Assembly: GCF_000299875.1 (NCBI RefSeq)
Contig: NZ_AMRK01000013.1
Span: 1 to 64,000, forward strand
Reading direction: 5' to 3'
Length of the DNA: 64,000 nt
Source: Celeribacter baekdonensis B30
GTDB lineage: Bacteria > Pseudomonadota > Alphaproteobacteria > Rhodobacterales > Rhodobacteraceae
Part shown: one piece after another, positions 43,936 through 53,322 of the stretch
Position numbering within the stretch: the stretch's first letter is position 1
Layout of the letters: every line of letters begins with the position of its first letter
Translations under genes and position numbers: made by a program
Notes under the pieces: model-generated
Databases searched by the model: none
Seen by the model: the letters and a program-made list of their open reading frames with translations, nothing else
What the model was told of the DNA's origin: nothing

Positions 43936-45381
43936 ATGTCCTACCAAATAAATTCCCTTTTCAGTCGCCGATCTTTTCTTGCAGCCTCCTTAGCGGGCAT
44001 CGGCGCTACGGCATTCGGAAGGCCCTTGCGCGCCGAGCCGCAAATCCGCAGCTTTTCGCTGCGCCCCGCGCCGGGACAGGCAAGGCTGGTCCCAGAACCT
44101 TATCCCGCAACCCCCGTTTGGGGCTTCAACGGTCAGGTTCCCGGCCCGGAGCTACGGGTTCGGCAAGGCGATCGGCTGCGCATCGTCGTCACAAACGGTC
44201 TGGACGAGGAAACCACCGTCCATTGGCACGGACTTCGTCTGCCGAACGCGATGGACGGGGTTCCACACCTAACGCAGAAGCCGATCGCACCCGGAGAAAC
44301 CTTCACCTACGAGTTCGACGCGATCGATGCCGGGACTTTCTGGTATCACCCGCACCAGCGCAGTTTCGAGCAGGTCGGACGTGGGCTGGCCGGACCGCTC
44401 ATCATCGACGAAACCAACCCGCCGCGGGTCGACCGCGATGTCACCTGGCTGCTTGACGACTGGCGGCTGACACAGGACGCGGCGATTGCGGATGACTTCG
44501 GCGCATCCATGGACATGAGTCATGCGGGCCGTCTGGGCAATACTGTCACGATAAATGGGCGTGTTCCCGATGTCTTCGTGGTGCGGCAAGGCGAACGTAT
44601 CCGGTTGCGGCTGATCAATGCCGCCAACGCCCGCATCTTCGCGCTCGACTTCGGCGACCTTTCCGCGCGCATCATTGCGCTCGACGGCCAGCCGATCACC
44701 CCGCACGCCGCGCCTGACGGTGTCGTGGTTCTGGGCCCGGCGATGCGTGCCGACATAATGCTCGATTGCCCTGCCGACCCGGGAACCACGCTTCAAATCG
44801 TCGACCGCGCCTATCGCGATAATGAATTCAACCTGCTGGATGTCGTCTTTGACGACACGCCCTTGCGTGCCGCGCCGCCGGAATGGGAAATTGCCCTTCC
44901 AGCCAATCCGCTTGTCGAACCTGATCTGAACGCGGCCCGTCGTCACGAAATCCTGTTCACCGGGGGCATGATGGGAGCAATGGTCGAGCGCCAGATGGGC
45001 CTGAGCCAGTCAGGCAGCATGATGGGCGGAATGATGGGTGGCGTTGTGGGCGGCGGCATGTGGTTCGTCAATGGCGTTGCGGCCGAAGGGCACATGCTCG
45101 ATCCCTTCCTGACATTGGAGCGCGACGCGAGCCATGTCCTCCACATGACGAACGCCACGGCGTTCGACCATCCGATCCACCTGCACGGCCACTCCTTCCG
45201 CGTCATCAGCCGCGATGGCGTTCGGACCGAATTCCGTGAATGGCAGGACACCGTGCTGATCGCGCCGCGCGAGCAGGTCGAAATCGCCCTGGTCGCCGAC
45301 AATCCCGGAGACTGGATGTTCCATTGCCACATCCTCGAGCACCAGGCGGCCGGGATGATGGGCGTGATCCGCGTCGCATGA
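43936..45381 (+). CDS. CueO/CopA-like multicopper oxidase, Tat-exported
   Basis: This 481-residue three-domain oxidase begins with a Tat signal (LFSRRSFLAASLAGIGATAF). All copper motifs are present: TTVHWHGLRLP, TFWYHPHQRSFEQ, HPIHLHGHSF and MFHCHILEHQAAGMMGV (type-1 Cys, His and Met). A methionine-rich insert (GGMMGAMVERQMGLSQSGSM and following) resembles the Cu(I)-binding region of CueO. It likely oxidises periplasmic Cu(I). The next gene overlaps its stop. Confidence 0.92.
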   Translation: MSYQINSLFSRRSFLAASLAGIGATAFGRPLRAEPQIRSFSLRPAPGQARLVPEPYPATPVWGFNGQVPGPELRVRQGDRLRIVVTNGLDEETTVHWHGLRLPNAMDGVPHLTQKPIAPGETFTYEFDAIDAGTFWYHPHQRSFEQVGRGLAGPLIIDETNPPRVDRDVTWLLDDWRLTQDAAIADDFGASMDMSHAGRLGNTVTINGRVPDVFVVRQGERIRLRLINAANARIFALDFGDLSARIIALDGQPITPHAAPDGVVVLGPAMRADIMLDCPADPGTTLQIVDRAYRDNEFNLLDVVFDDTPLRAAPPEWEIALPANPLVEPDLNAARRHEILFTGGMMGAMVERQMGLSQSGSMMGGMMGGVVGGGMWFVNGVAAEGHMLDPFLTLERDASHVLHMTNATAFDHPIHLHGHSFRVISRDGVRTEFREWQDTVLIAPREQVEIALVADNPGDWMFHCHILEHQAAGMMGVIRVA

Positions 45382-46328
45382 GCAGGGGAGCATGCAGATT
45401 GAAGTCGATTGAGATTGAATTTCGGCCAGACCGGCGCAAGGTACTCACCGCGGCACTCAGTATCGGCGTCGCTTCGATGTTGCCGGGGTTCGCACTCGCG
45501 GCGAGCGATGGTGATCCAGCGGCACTTGCCTTTGATGGTGATACCATCCTGCTGGCGAGAGGAGGGCTGTTCGTCAGTGATAATGGCGGCCGGACTTGGA
45601 CCGCGGCAGAGACACCCGGAAAAGTGCTGTCGCTGGCGACCCATCGCGACCGGCCCGGACTTGTGGTTGCGGGGCTGGCCGAGGGCGGTGTCAGCATTTC
45701 CGAAGACGGGGGCGCTTCGTGGCGTATCTTTGAAGCTAGGCTGCCTGACGGAGAAATCACTGCCGTTGCTATCGCCTCGCGGAACCCGGACATGATCTAT
45801 GCCTCGCTTCGCGGCGACGGGTTGTGGAAGAGCGAAGACGCCGGTGCAACCTGGTCGCTCGCCATGGACCGCCCCTGGCTCGACGACGCAGAGCGCGATC
45901 CTCTTGCTCTGGCTTCGGTCGAGCTTGAAACCGGCATGGGCGGGATCTGGATCTATGCGGGCACCGAAGTTGGCCTAACGCGGGTGCCCGATTGCTTTTG
46001 TCGCTGGCAGGACGTGCAGCCAGGCAACGCGATGGACGCATTGGTTGCGGGTGAAGCCCCACCGTCCGAAGCGCCATTGCCTGGAGGTGAACCGATCCTG
46101 TCGCTGGCCAGTGCCCCCTCGGCGCCGGAAGTGATGTACGCCGCGCTGCCCTCGGGCCTCTGGGCATCGCAGGACGGCGGAGTCATCTGGCAAAAGCGGG
46201 CCAGCAAAGCTGCGACCGCTGTTGCGGTTCATCCAAGAGACGAGACCTACATCGCTGCCCTGTTGGGCGGCATCTTGAAAATCAGCCGTGACGGCGGCGC
46301 AACTTGGATCGAAACAGGAGAACAATGA
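45378..46328 (+). CDS. Exported BNR/sialidase-repeat beta-propeller-like protein
   Basis: This 316-residue protein has a Tat-like signal (RPDRRKVLTAALSIGVASMLPGFALA) and at least four BNR-type repeats (S-x-D-G-G-x-T-W): SDNGGRTWTA, SEDGGASWRI, SEDAGATWSL and SRDGGATWIE. It is probably a periplasmic beta-propeller. Its gene is translationally coupled (ATGA) to the oxidase upstream and to the DUF411 gene downstream. The function is unknown. Confidence 0.82.
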   Translation: MSRGACRLKSIEIEFRPDRRKVLTAALSIGVASMLPGFALAASDGDPAALAFDGDTILLARGGLFVSDNGGRTWTAAETPGKVLSLATHRDRPGLVVAGLAEGGVSISEDGGASWRIFEARLPDGEITAVAIASRNPDMIYASLRGDGLWKSEDAGATWSLAMDRPWLDDAERDPLALASVELETGMGGIWIYAGTEVGLTRVPDCFCRWQDVQPGNAMDALVAGEAPPSEAPLPGGEPILSLASAPSAPEVMYAALPSGLWASQDGGVIWQKRASKAATAVAVHPRDETYIAALLGGILKISRDGGATWIETGEQ

Positions 46329-46822
46329 TGGAGAAAATGATGCAGAGAAGAAACGCGCTTGGCCTGATTGGCAGCGGCATTGTCGGAATGGTGGGCCTGT
46401 CCACATCGGCCTGGGCGCAAGCGACAGGCGATATGGCGTCCGATTTGGCGGGCAACGAAAGGCAGATCACCATCTGGCGCGATCCGGGCTGCGGCTGCTG
46501 TGATGCCTATGGGGATTATCTCGAAGAACACGGCTTTACCGTTACGCGTGTGGATGACCGCGACTTCGACAAACGCTCGGTCGAAGTCGGTGTGCCCGCC
46601 CAGGGCATCGGCTGCCACCTGGCCGAGATCGACGGCTACTATGTCAGCGGTCTCGTCCCCGTCGACATCATCGATCGGCTGCTGGAAACCCGTCCGGCGA
46701 TAACGGGTATCACCTTGCCGGGAATGCCCGCGAACGCGCCGGGCATGGCTGCGGTCAAGTCAGGCACGCTAAGGACCTACGCCTTTGGCCCAGACGGAAT
46801 TTCAATTTATGCCGATGAATAA
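46325..46822 (+). CDS. DUF411 metal-associated periplasmic protein (copy 1)
   Basis: After a signal peptide (NALGLIGSGIVGMVGLSTSAWA) the mature protein has the DUF411 signature ITIWRDPGCGCCDAYGDYLEEHGF with a CxCC motif, then GVPAQGIGCHLAEIDGYYVSGLVPVDIIDRLL and LPGMPANAPGM. DUF411 proteins are common beside copper and silver resistance genes. It starts inside the previous stop. A second DUF411 gene is at 54571. Confidence 0.88.
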   Translation: MMEKMMQRRNALGLIGSGIVGMVGLSTSAWAQATGDMASDLAGNERQITIWRDPGCGCCDAYGDYLEEHGFTVTRVDDRDFDKRSVEVGVPAQGIGCHLAEIDGYYVSGLVPVDIIDRLLETRPAITGITLPGMPANAPGMAAVKSGTLRTYAFGPDGISIYADE

Positions 46823-47336
46823 AGGGCCGAAAGATCGATCGGCGAAGTGTGCGGTCAGGCGGTCAGTGCACCTCGCTGCCCTAGTGTCCGCGCTCGCGAC
46901 CACCGGCGTTGTGGTGCTGGCCCAATCGGAACCGGTTGACCCGCGTGTCGAGGGACTGACGTTTTTGGGAGAGCCCGTGCTCGCATCCCAGGTCATGGCA
47001 GGGCAACAGCTTTATGCGGACAACTGCGCCAGTTGCCATGGTGCCAGCCTCGAGGGTCAGCCCGATTGGCGTCGTCGTCTTGACACAGGAAGAATGCCGG
47101 CCCCGCCGCATGATGACTCAGGCCACACTTGGCACCATTCAGACCGCATGCTTTTTCAGATCACTAAAGGCGGGGTCGGGGCCGTCGTGCCGGGATACGA
47201 GAGCGACATGCCGGCCTTCGGAGAGGATCTGACAGACGCAGAGATCGCGGCTATCCTCGTCTACATCAAGAGCACCTGGCCTGAGCGACAACGTGAGTTC
47301 CAAGCCGAAGTTTCGGCCAATGACACGGGCGGGTGA
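46809..47336 (+). CDS. Exported c-type cytochrome
   Basis: This ~175-residue protein has a signal segment (HLAALVSALATTGVVVLAQS) and a single heme-binding CASCH in YADNCASCHGASLEGQPDW, with a distal methionine candidate in YESDMPAFGEDLTDAEI. The start is either ATG 46809 or ATG 46815, both overlapping the DUF411 stop. It could accept electrons from the multicopper oxidase cluster. Confidence 0.85.
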   Translation: MPMNKGPKDRSAKCAVRRSVHLAALVSALATTGVVVLAQSEPVDPRVEGLTFLGEPVLASQVMAGQQLYADNCASCHGASLEGQPDWRRRLDTGRMPAPPHDDSGHTWHHSDRMLFQITKGGVGAVVPGYESDMPAFGEDLTDAEIAAILVYIKSTWPERQREFQAEVSANDTGG

Positions 47337-47535
47337 AGATCGACAGGGTGTCAGGATAGTATCTTTCGACCAAAACCGATCCACCGGGGGATCAATTCGG
47401 CAAATCTGTCCTACTCCGCCCCCTGACTCCCGCTTTACCACGCTAATTCGGACCTGACCTGGTTGGCCGTTAACCCGCCCGCAAGGCAAGCATGTGCTAC
47501 CAGGGTCGCGTGCATGCGTTCACGAAAATTTACCC

Positions 47536-47566
47536 TTGAACCTCTAGCCACTAGAAGTCCTATCTA
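47536..47566 (+). promoter_or_regulatory. MerR-type promoter/operator before the L,D-transpeptidase
   Basis: The -35 box is TTGAAC (47536-47541), the spacer is 19 bases beginning CTCTAGCCACTAGAAG, and the -10 box is TATCTA (47561-47566). The overlong spacer with a dyad is the hallmark of MerR-family activated promoters. It shares its -35 box and the CTCTAG half-site with three other promoters in the window. Confidence 0.8.
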
Positions 47567-47627
47567 GTCGACGAGAATCTATATCGTTCTTGCCATTGAT
47601 TGCCGGTGGGAACCGAAAGGGTACGAC

Positions 47628-48290
47628 ATGCTGACAAGACGACACTTTATTCAAACGACAACAGCGCTCTTTTCGGCGACTGTGGCCAACCCTGTGTTTG
47701 CCGATAGCTGGCCCACCGAGGCTCAGAAGGCTGAATGGGACGCGCAAGTCAGCCCGCCCGGCTTCGATCCGGCCACGTCAAACCCTTGGGGACTACACCC
47801 ACGTTTCTTGCCTCAGCGTGTGGACGCGAAGGACGGCCTCGTGCCGGGAGACATCCATGTCGATGCGGTCGCGCGGTATCTCTACCACATTGAGGAGGGT
47901 GGAACCGCGATGCGCTACGGCGTGGCGATCGCGCGGGGCAACCTCTACGAGCCGGGTGTTTATAACATCAAGCGCAAGGTCAGGTGGCCGCACTGGACGC
48001 CAACACAAAACATGATCGAACGCGATCCCGTGAACGCACAATGGGCCGATGGGATGGAACCAGGGCCGGAAAACGCTCTCGGGTCACGGGCGCTCTATCT
48101 CTATGTCGGTGATCGCGACACCTATCTTCGGATACAAGGCACACCCTATCCGAGAAGCATCGGCGGTCGTGCGAGTTCGGGTTGCGTGCGGATGGTTATG
48201 GCACACATCAACGAGCTTTATCCGAACGTCGAGATCGGATCGATAGCACATCTTTATTCGGCTGAGGCTAGCGTTACCGCGAGAAGTTGA
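47628..48290 (+). CDS. L,D-transpeptidase (YkuD/ErfK family), exported
   Basis: This 220-residue protein starts with a signal (MLTRRHFIQTTTALFSATVA) and contains a YkuD domain with the histidine- and cysteine-bearing catalytic segment TPYPRSIGGRASSGCVRMVMAHINELY. These enzymes attach lipoproteins to, or cross-link, peptidoglycan. It is preceded by a MerR-type promoter, linking cell-wall modification to the metal response. The promoter is about 60 bases before the ATG. Confidence 0.88.
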   Translation: MLTRRHFIQTTTALFSATVANPVFADSWPTEAQKAEWDAQVSPPGFDPATSNPWGLHPRFLPQRVDAKDGLVPGDIHVDAVARYLYHIEEGGTAMRYGVAIARGNLYEPGVYNIKRKVRWPHWTPTQNMIERDPVNAQWADGMEPGPENALGSRALYLYVGDRDTYLRIQGTPYPRSIGGRASSGCVRMVMAHINELYPNVEIGSIAHLYSAEASVTARS

Positions 48291-48337
48291 ATGAGGTAAT
48301 TAACTCTCAGCGCATTGATGTGACGTGCGGGTCGTCG

Positions 48338-48622
48338 TCACACTTCCCGCGCGACGCAGATAGGGTTGCCGTTCGCCGTGCGCAGCGGCAGCAAGGTCGT
48401 TTCAACGGGGCCGCTGTGTTCGTACCAGTAGCACCCGTCCTCGGGCACCAAGCGCGCGGTTGAAACATCCTGATTCGGGGCAGCCATTGCAATCACGGCT
48501 TCGGGAACGTTGCCCCGCCGGTCTGCCGAGTCGCCCGGTCCAGTCGGCTGGATTGCGCACCCGGCCGTAAGAGACAGCGCCACTGCAACAATTATTTTTT
48601 GCTTCAGCATCAAAACCCGCAT
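48338..48622 (-). CDS. Small lipoprotein of unknown function
   Basis: This 94-residue protein has a lipoprotein signal ending in the lipobox LTAGC, then a short mature region with GCYWYEHSGPVETTLLPLRTANGNPICVAREV. The ATG at 48620-48622 follows AGGAAG. It is convergent with the transpeptidase gene and divergent from the ZntA gene. The function is not recognised. Confidence 0.65.
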   Translation of the reverse strand: MRVLMLKQKIIVAVALSLTAGCAIQPTGPGDSADRRGNVPEAVIAMAAPNQDVSTARLVPEDGCYWYEHSGPVETTLLPLRTANGNPICVAREV

Positions 48623-48741
48623 CAAGCTTCCTTTCGTGTCTGTTTTTCTTTGCATCGGCTTTTCATGCCTCAAGGCGTGATGGAGCCGGTCGCCGCATCC
48701 TCTAGCAATAAAGCAAACTGAAATACCACCGTATTTTGCTC

Positions 48742-48772
48742 TTGAAGCTCTAGCTACTGTAGGGGTTATGTC
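48742..48772 (+). promoter_or_regulatory. MerR-type promoter/operator before the ZntA-type ATPase
   Basis: TTGAAG (48742-48747), a 19-base spacer beginning CTCTAGCTACTGTAGG, and TATGTC (48767-48772) lie 33 bases before the ATPase start. This matches the other three MerR-type promoters in the window. Confidence 0.8.
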
Positions 48773-48804
48773 ATGGTAAAGCACCCGAATCCAGAGGTCC
48801 ATTC

Positions 48805-51159
48805 ATGCCGTCCGACACCCATCGTCACGACCACGATCACGCCGAAGATGCCCAGACAAGCGGCGGCAGCTGCTGCGGGGGCGCCGGAACGTGCGGCGAC
48901 ATCGTTCCGACGACGCCCGCGCCATCGGGCGGGCGCAGTTTTCAGGTATCCGGCCTCGATTGTGCCGAGGAGGTAGCAATCCTGAACAAGGTGGTCGGTC
49001 CGAAGATCGGTGGAGCCGAGCATCTCGCGTTCGACGTGATCAATGGACGGATGACTATTCTCGACAGCGCCAGCAGTGTATCGGACGGCGAAATTGCAGA
49101 ACTGGTGGCAAGCACCGGCATGACCGCCAAGCCCTGGGATGCCGAGAACGCGTCGGTCGACCAGGCGGCCCATCTTGCAAGACAGCGGCTGTTTACGGCG
49201 CTCAGTGGAGGCTTCTGGGCCGCGGGATTTCTGTGGCACATCATCGAGACCGGCATGGGCGGGGCGCTCGGCCTCTTCGCGGGTCACGGCGAAGCGCCGA
49301 TGCCACTGGTCGAGGCAGGGCTGTTCGCGGTTGCGATCCTGTTCGGTGTCTGGCTCGTGGCACCCAAGGCATGGTCGTCCGCTCAGCGGCTGTCGCCCGA
49401 CATGAACCTGCTCATGGTGGTCGCCGTGGCCGGTGCCATCGGGCTTGGCGAATTTTTCGAGGCGGCGACAGTCGCGTTCTTCTTCTCGCTCTCGCTCTAC
49501 CTCGAAAGCTGGAGCGTCGGGCGTGCGAGGAATGCGGTTTCAGCTCTGCTCGACCTGGCGCCGCCGACGGCAAGAGTTCTTAATGATGACGGCTCAGAAG
49601 CGGACGTTCCGGCTTCTGCGGTTGCTATCAACGCACGTTTCGTCGTGCGCGGCGGAGACCGCATCCCATTGGATGGTGAGGTTGTCGATGGGGCAGGGGC
49701 CGTCGATCAGGCGCCAATCACCGGAGAGAGTGCGCTGGTCCCAAAGGAACGGGGCGACGAAGTCTATGCCGGTACGATCAACGGCGAAGGCACACTGACG
49801 GTGCGCGCCACGAAGGCCGCCTCGGATACCGTGTTGGCCAAGATCATCCGCATGGTCGGTGACGCCCATGCCCGCCGCGCGCCGGTGGAGCAGTGGGTGG
49901 CGAAGTTCGCCTGCATCTACACGCCTATCGTCATGGCGCTCGCCATCGCAATTGCCCTGCTGCCGCCGCTCATTTTCGGTGGAGCCTGGGATTATTGGTT
50001 CTACAATGCACTCGTGCTGCTGGTGATCGCCTGCCCATGCGCTCTGGTCATCTCGACTCCTGTCTCCATCGTCGCGGCGCTCACCGCTTCGGCGCGGGCG
50101 GGCGTACTCATCAAGGGTGGTGCCTATGTCGAGGCACCGGGTCGGACCACCGCGCTGGCCATGGACAAGACCGGCACAATCACAATGGGCGAGCCCGAAG
50201 TGGCGGCGGTGCATCCGCTGGGCGGGGCTTCGGCGCAAGATCTGATGACCCTCGCCGCTGGGCTGGAGGCACGTTCCTCGCATCCCTTGGCGCGCGCCAT
50301 TCTTGCGCGGGCAGAAGCCGACGGCATCAAGGTATCCGCCGCGGAAGATACCCGAACCGTTCCGGGCAGGGGACTTGAAGGACGCACAGACGGCCGGTCG
50401 ATCTGGCTGGGGTCGGACCGGTTTGCCGCGGAGAAGGGTTTCGGCGACGCCATTCCGAAGGATTTGCGCGACCGCATCGAAGGGGCTGGCAGCACCCTTG
50501 TTGCCGTGGGCGACGACACCGGTGTCACCGGCATCTTGGAATTGCGCGACCGTATCCGCCCGGATGCCAAAGGCATCGTGGCGCAGCTCCACGCGCAGGG
50601 TGTGAAGACCATCGTCATGCTGACCGGTGATAACGAGCGGACAGCGCACGCTGTTGCAGCCGAGGTCGGCATCGACGAGGTCCGTGCCGAGCTTCTGCCC
50701 GAAGACAAGGTGACTGCCATCGAAGAACTGGTCGAAACGCATGACATGGTGGCCATGATCGGCGACGGGGTCAACGACGCCCCGGCCATGGCGCGCGCGC
50801 ATTACGCCATCGCAATGGGTGCCGTTGGTTCGGACGCGGCAATCGAGACGGCGGATATAGCCCTGATGACCGACGATCTCGGCAAGGTGCCTTGGCTGAT
50901 CGGTCATTCGCGCCGGACAATGTCGATCATTCATCAGAACATCGGTATTTCCTTGGCGACCAAGGGCGTTTTCGTTGTCGCTACCGCGTTCGGACTGGCA
51001 TCGATGTGGGGCGCGATTGCAGCCGACGTAGGAGTGTCATTGCTGGTGGTGGCCAATGCCCTGCGCCTGCTGAACAGCCAAGAGGCCAAGGCGCCGCCGT
51101 CCGGCGGTGAGCAGGTTGGCCCACAGATGGCAAAGGCCGCGCTTGCCCACGGACATTGA
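48805..51159 (+). CDS. zntA: Zn/Cd/Pb-exporting P1B-type ATPase
   Basis: This 784-residue heavy-metal ATPase has a His/Cys-rich N-terminus (HRHDHDHAEDAQTSGGSCC), an HMA domain with GLDCAEEV, the transmembrane VIACPCALVIS motif, the phosphorylation site DKTGT, SSHPLA and the hinge GDGVNDAPAMARAHYAIAMG. The DCAEE form and the CPC motif are typical of Zn/Cd/Pb pumps, not Cu pumps. A MerR-type promoter lies just upstream. It exports divalent metals to the periplasm. Confidence 0.93.
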   Translation: MPSDTHRHDHDHAEDAQTSGGSCCGGAGTCGDIVPTTPAPSGGRSFQVSGLDCAEEVAILNKVVGPKIGGAEHLAFDVINGRMTILDSASSVSDGEIAELVASTGMTAKPWDAENASVDQAAHLARQRLFTALSGGFWAAGFLWHIIETGMGGALGLFAGHGEAPMPLVEAGLFAVAILFGVWLVAPKAWSSAQRLSPDMNLLMVVAVAGAIGLGEFFEAATVAFFFSLSLYLESWSVGRARNAVSALLDLAPPTARVLNDDGSEADVPASAVAINARFVVRGGDRIPLDGEVVDGAGAVDQAPITGESALVPKERGDEVYAGTINGEGTLTVRATKAASDTVLAKIIRMVGDAHARRAPVEQWVAKFACIYTPIVMALAIAIALLPPLIFGGAWDYWFYNALVLLVIACPCALVISTPVSIVAALTASARAGVLIKGGAYVEAPGRTTALAMDKTGTITMGEPEVAAVHPLGGASAQDLMTLAAGLEARSSHPLARAILARAEADGIKVSAAEDTRTVPGRGLEGRTDGRSIWLGSDRFAAEKGFGDAIPKDLRDRIEGAGSTLVAVGDDTGVTGILELRDRIRPDAKGIVAQLHAQGVKTIVMLTGDNERTAHAVAAEVGIDEVRAELLPEDKVTAIEELVETHDMVAMIGDGVNDAPAMARAHYAIAMGAVGSDAAIETADIALMTDDLGKVPWLIGHSRRTMSIIHQNIGISLATKGVFVVATAFGLASMWGAIAADVGVSLLVVANALRLLNSQEAKAPPSGGEQVGPQMAKAALAHGH

Positions 51160-51222
51160 TCACGCAGCATTTGCAAGGTAACGTGATGTCCATATCAGAC
51201 CTCACCAAAGAGGCATCGAGCA

Positions 51223-51735
51223 GTGAAGACCATCCGATTTCCCCGCCGCGCCGTCCTGTTGGGCGGGTTGGTAGCGTTTCTGTCCGGGTGTGCCAGCAAG
51301 TTCCGCAGCTATGACGGACCCGAAGTCACCCGTGTTCGGCTTTAAAAGGGACAGCGCTTGCTTGTTCTCGACGGAGCCGATCGCGTCTTGCAAACCTATC
51401 CGGTCGGGCTGGGTTTCGCTCCTGAGGGTCACAAACAATTCGAAGGGGATGGCCGGACTCCGGAAGGAGTTTACACAATCGACAGGCGAAACCCCAACAG
51501 CACCTACCATCTTTCGATTGGCATCTCTTATCCGAACGAGGCCGACATCGCCTTTGCCGAAGCGCAGGGCCTTTCCCCCGGCGGCGACATCTTCATCCAT
51601 GGTGGCCCACGCCCCGGCATCGACCCGACAAATGTCCGCGACTGGACAGCTGGCTGCATCGCGGTCACGGATCGGGAGATCGAGGACATCTATGCAATGG
51701 TGAAGGACGGGACACCTATCCACATCTTTGCATGA
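51223..51735 (+). pseudogene. L,D-transpeptidase gene interrupted by a TAA codon
   Basis: From GTG 51223 the frame encodes a lipoprotein-type signal (VKTIRFPRRAVLLGGLVAFLSGCASKF) and then VTRVRL, followed by an in-frame TAA at 51343-51345. The same frame continues as KGQRLLVLDGADRVLQTYPVG to the YkuD catalytic segment DIFIHGGPRPGIDPTNVRDWTAGCIAV and stops at 51735. A tyrosine codon (TAT or TAC) changed to TAA is the simplest lesion. A downstream initiation would lack any signal peptide. It sits behind zntA and could once have been co-transcribed with it. Confidence 0.8.
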
Positions 51736-51744
51736 CGGTCTTTC

Positions 51745-53322
51745 TCATGCGGCGGTAGTGAGCCGTCGCATTGGCGCCATTGCCCAGCTCCACGAAGCCA
51801 AGATGAGCGCCAACAGCATCCAGTCCCCGAAGCTCGCGTAGAGTGTCGGCGGTCGCGCGGAGGGCAGGCTAGCGTCGATGATGCCCGTTTCGCCGGTATC
51901 GAGCCGCGCAACGATCTCTCCGCTCGCGTCGATGACCGCAGAGATGCCCGTATTCGCGGCTCGGATGACTGGAAGGCCTTCCTCTACGGCGCGCATACGT
52001 GCGGAAGCCAGATGCTGCTCGGGTCCGATGCTGGTGCCAAACCAGGCATCGTTTGTCGCGTTGAAAATCCAGTCCGGCCGGAACAGGTCGTCGACCACAT
52101 GCCCTGGGAAGATGATCTCATAGCAGATCGCCACGGCGACCAGCGGCACACCCGGAAGCGCAAGCGTTCTCGGGCCCGGTCCGGGCGTAAAATCGCCCAG
52201 ACCCGCCGTGAGCCGCTCGATGGGCAACCAGCCGCGGAATGGCACATATTCGCCGAAGGGCACGAGATGGTGTTTCGCGTATCCGGTCAGGATCTCGCCG
52301 GTCTCGTCAAATGCCTGGACCGTGTTGAAATATCGGGTGCCATCCTCGCTCGGTACACGGTCCGGCACACCGGTAAGCAGCACTCTGCCGTCTGGTAGCG
52401 CTGCGGCAATGCGGGCCCGTGCCTCCGTATCCTCATCGAGGAAACCCGGAAAGGCGGTTTCCGGCCAGAGAAGAACGTCGAAATCGCCGCGCCGGGTTGA
52501 AAGCTCAAGATAACGCGCGAAGGTTGCCTCGCGGTTCTCGGGCGCCCATTTCTCCTCTTGGGGAACGTTGCCCTGGACGATGCGCAGCTCCACACCGGGT
52601 GGCTGTTCTGTATCCGACTGGAGGCGAAGTGTGCCGACGGCCCACATCGTCGCGATGCCGGCCAGCGCCATGAGCGAGATGGTCAGTCGTTGCCGCCCGG
52701 ACGCCATGACAGCCGCGACGGGAAGTGCCGCGACGAACACGGTGAGAAAGCTTAGTCCATAGCTTCCGACCCAGGCGGCGGGCTGGCGCAACGCGGCGTA
52801 ATCGACCAGAGCGTAGCTGGCGAGGATCCACGGAAAACCTGTCAGAACGTGACCTCGCAACCACTCGGCCACGGTCCAGAAGGTCGCGAACAGGAGGCAG
52901 GCCAGGAGATTGCCCAGGGCTCCGCGCCGCGCGATTTCGGCGAAGAGCACAGCGGCAATGGCTGGGAAAATCGCGAGACCTGCGGACAATCCCGCGACGG
53001 CCGGGATCGCCATCGCCCCAAACCGCTCGGCCTCGACGTAGAAACTCTCCGCGATCCATGAAATCCCGAAACCGAACTGGCCGAGTCCGAACGCCCAGCC
53101 GACGAGAAAAGCACGCCCGAAGGAGAGACCGCGAAGACCGACAAACAACGCGGAATAGGCAACGGGAACGAGTAGGAGAATCGAGAAAGGCGGGAAAGTC
53201 AGAACGGTCAGCGCCCCGGCGACGAAACCAAGCGTCACCCGCGAAAGAAAACGGTGGCGCAGAGCGATGCGGTTCAGAATTTCCGGCTTCACGACTTGAT
53301 CGAACGCCGCGCGCTGATCCAT
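51745..53322 (-). CDS. lnt: Apolipoprotein N-acyltransferase
   Basis: This 525-residue inner-membrane enzyme adds the third acyl chain to lipoproteins. The N-terminal half has several membrane segments. The nitrilase-like domain has the catalytic Glu in LLWPETAFPGF, Lys in KHHLVPFGEYVPF and Cys in VAICYEIIFPG. I chose the ATG at 53322 (MDQRAAFDQVVKPEIL), which overlaps the lspA end by 34 bases; the frame upstream is lspA sequence. An lnt in a metal-resistance operon is unusual and probably a second copy beside a chromosomal one. Confidence 0.9.
   Translation of the reverse strand: MDQRAAFDQVVKPEILNRIALRHRFLSRVTLGFVAGALTVLTFPPFSILLLVPVAYSALFVGLRGLSFGRAFLVGWAFGLGQFGFGISWIAESFYVEAERFGAMAIPAVAGLSAGLAIFPAIAAVLFAEIARRGALGNLLACLLFATFWTVAEWLRGHVLTGFPWILASYALVDYAALRQPAAWVGSYGLSFLTVFVAALPVAAVMASGRQRLTISLMALAGIATMWAVGTLRLQSDTEQPPGVELRIVQGNVPQEEKWAPENREATFARYLELSTRRGDFDVLLWPETAFPGFLDEDTEARARIAAALPDGRVLLTGVPDRVPSEDGTRYFNTVQAFDETGEILTGYAKHHLVPFGEYVPFRGWLPIERLTAGLGDFTPGPGPRTLALPGVPLVAVAICYEIIFPGHVVDDLFRPDWIFNATNDAWFGTSIGPEQHLASARMRAVEEGLPVIRAANTGISAVIDASGEIVARLDTGETGIIDASLPSARPPTLYASFGDWMLLALILASWSWAMAPMRRLTTAA

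Noticed and set aside
51358-51735. A short intact L,D-transpeptidase starting after the TAA
   Set aside because: It would lack any signal peptide, and the sequence before the stop is an in-frame lipoprotein signal and linker, so a broken gene fits better.
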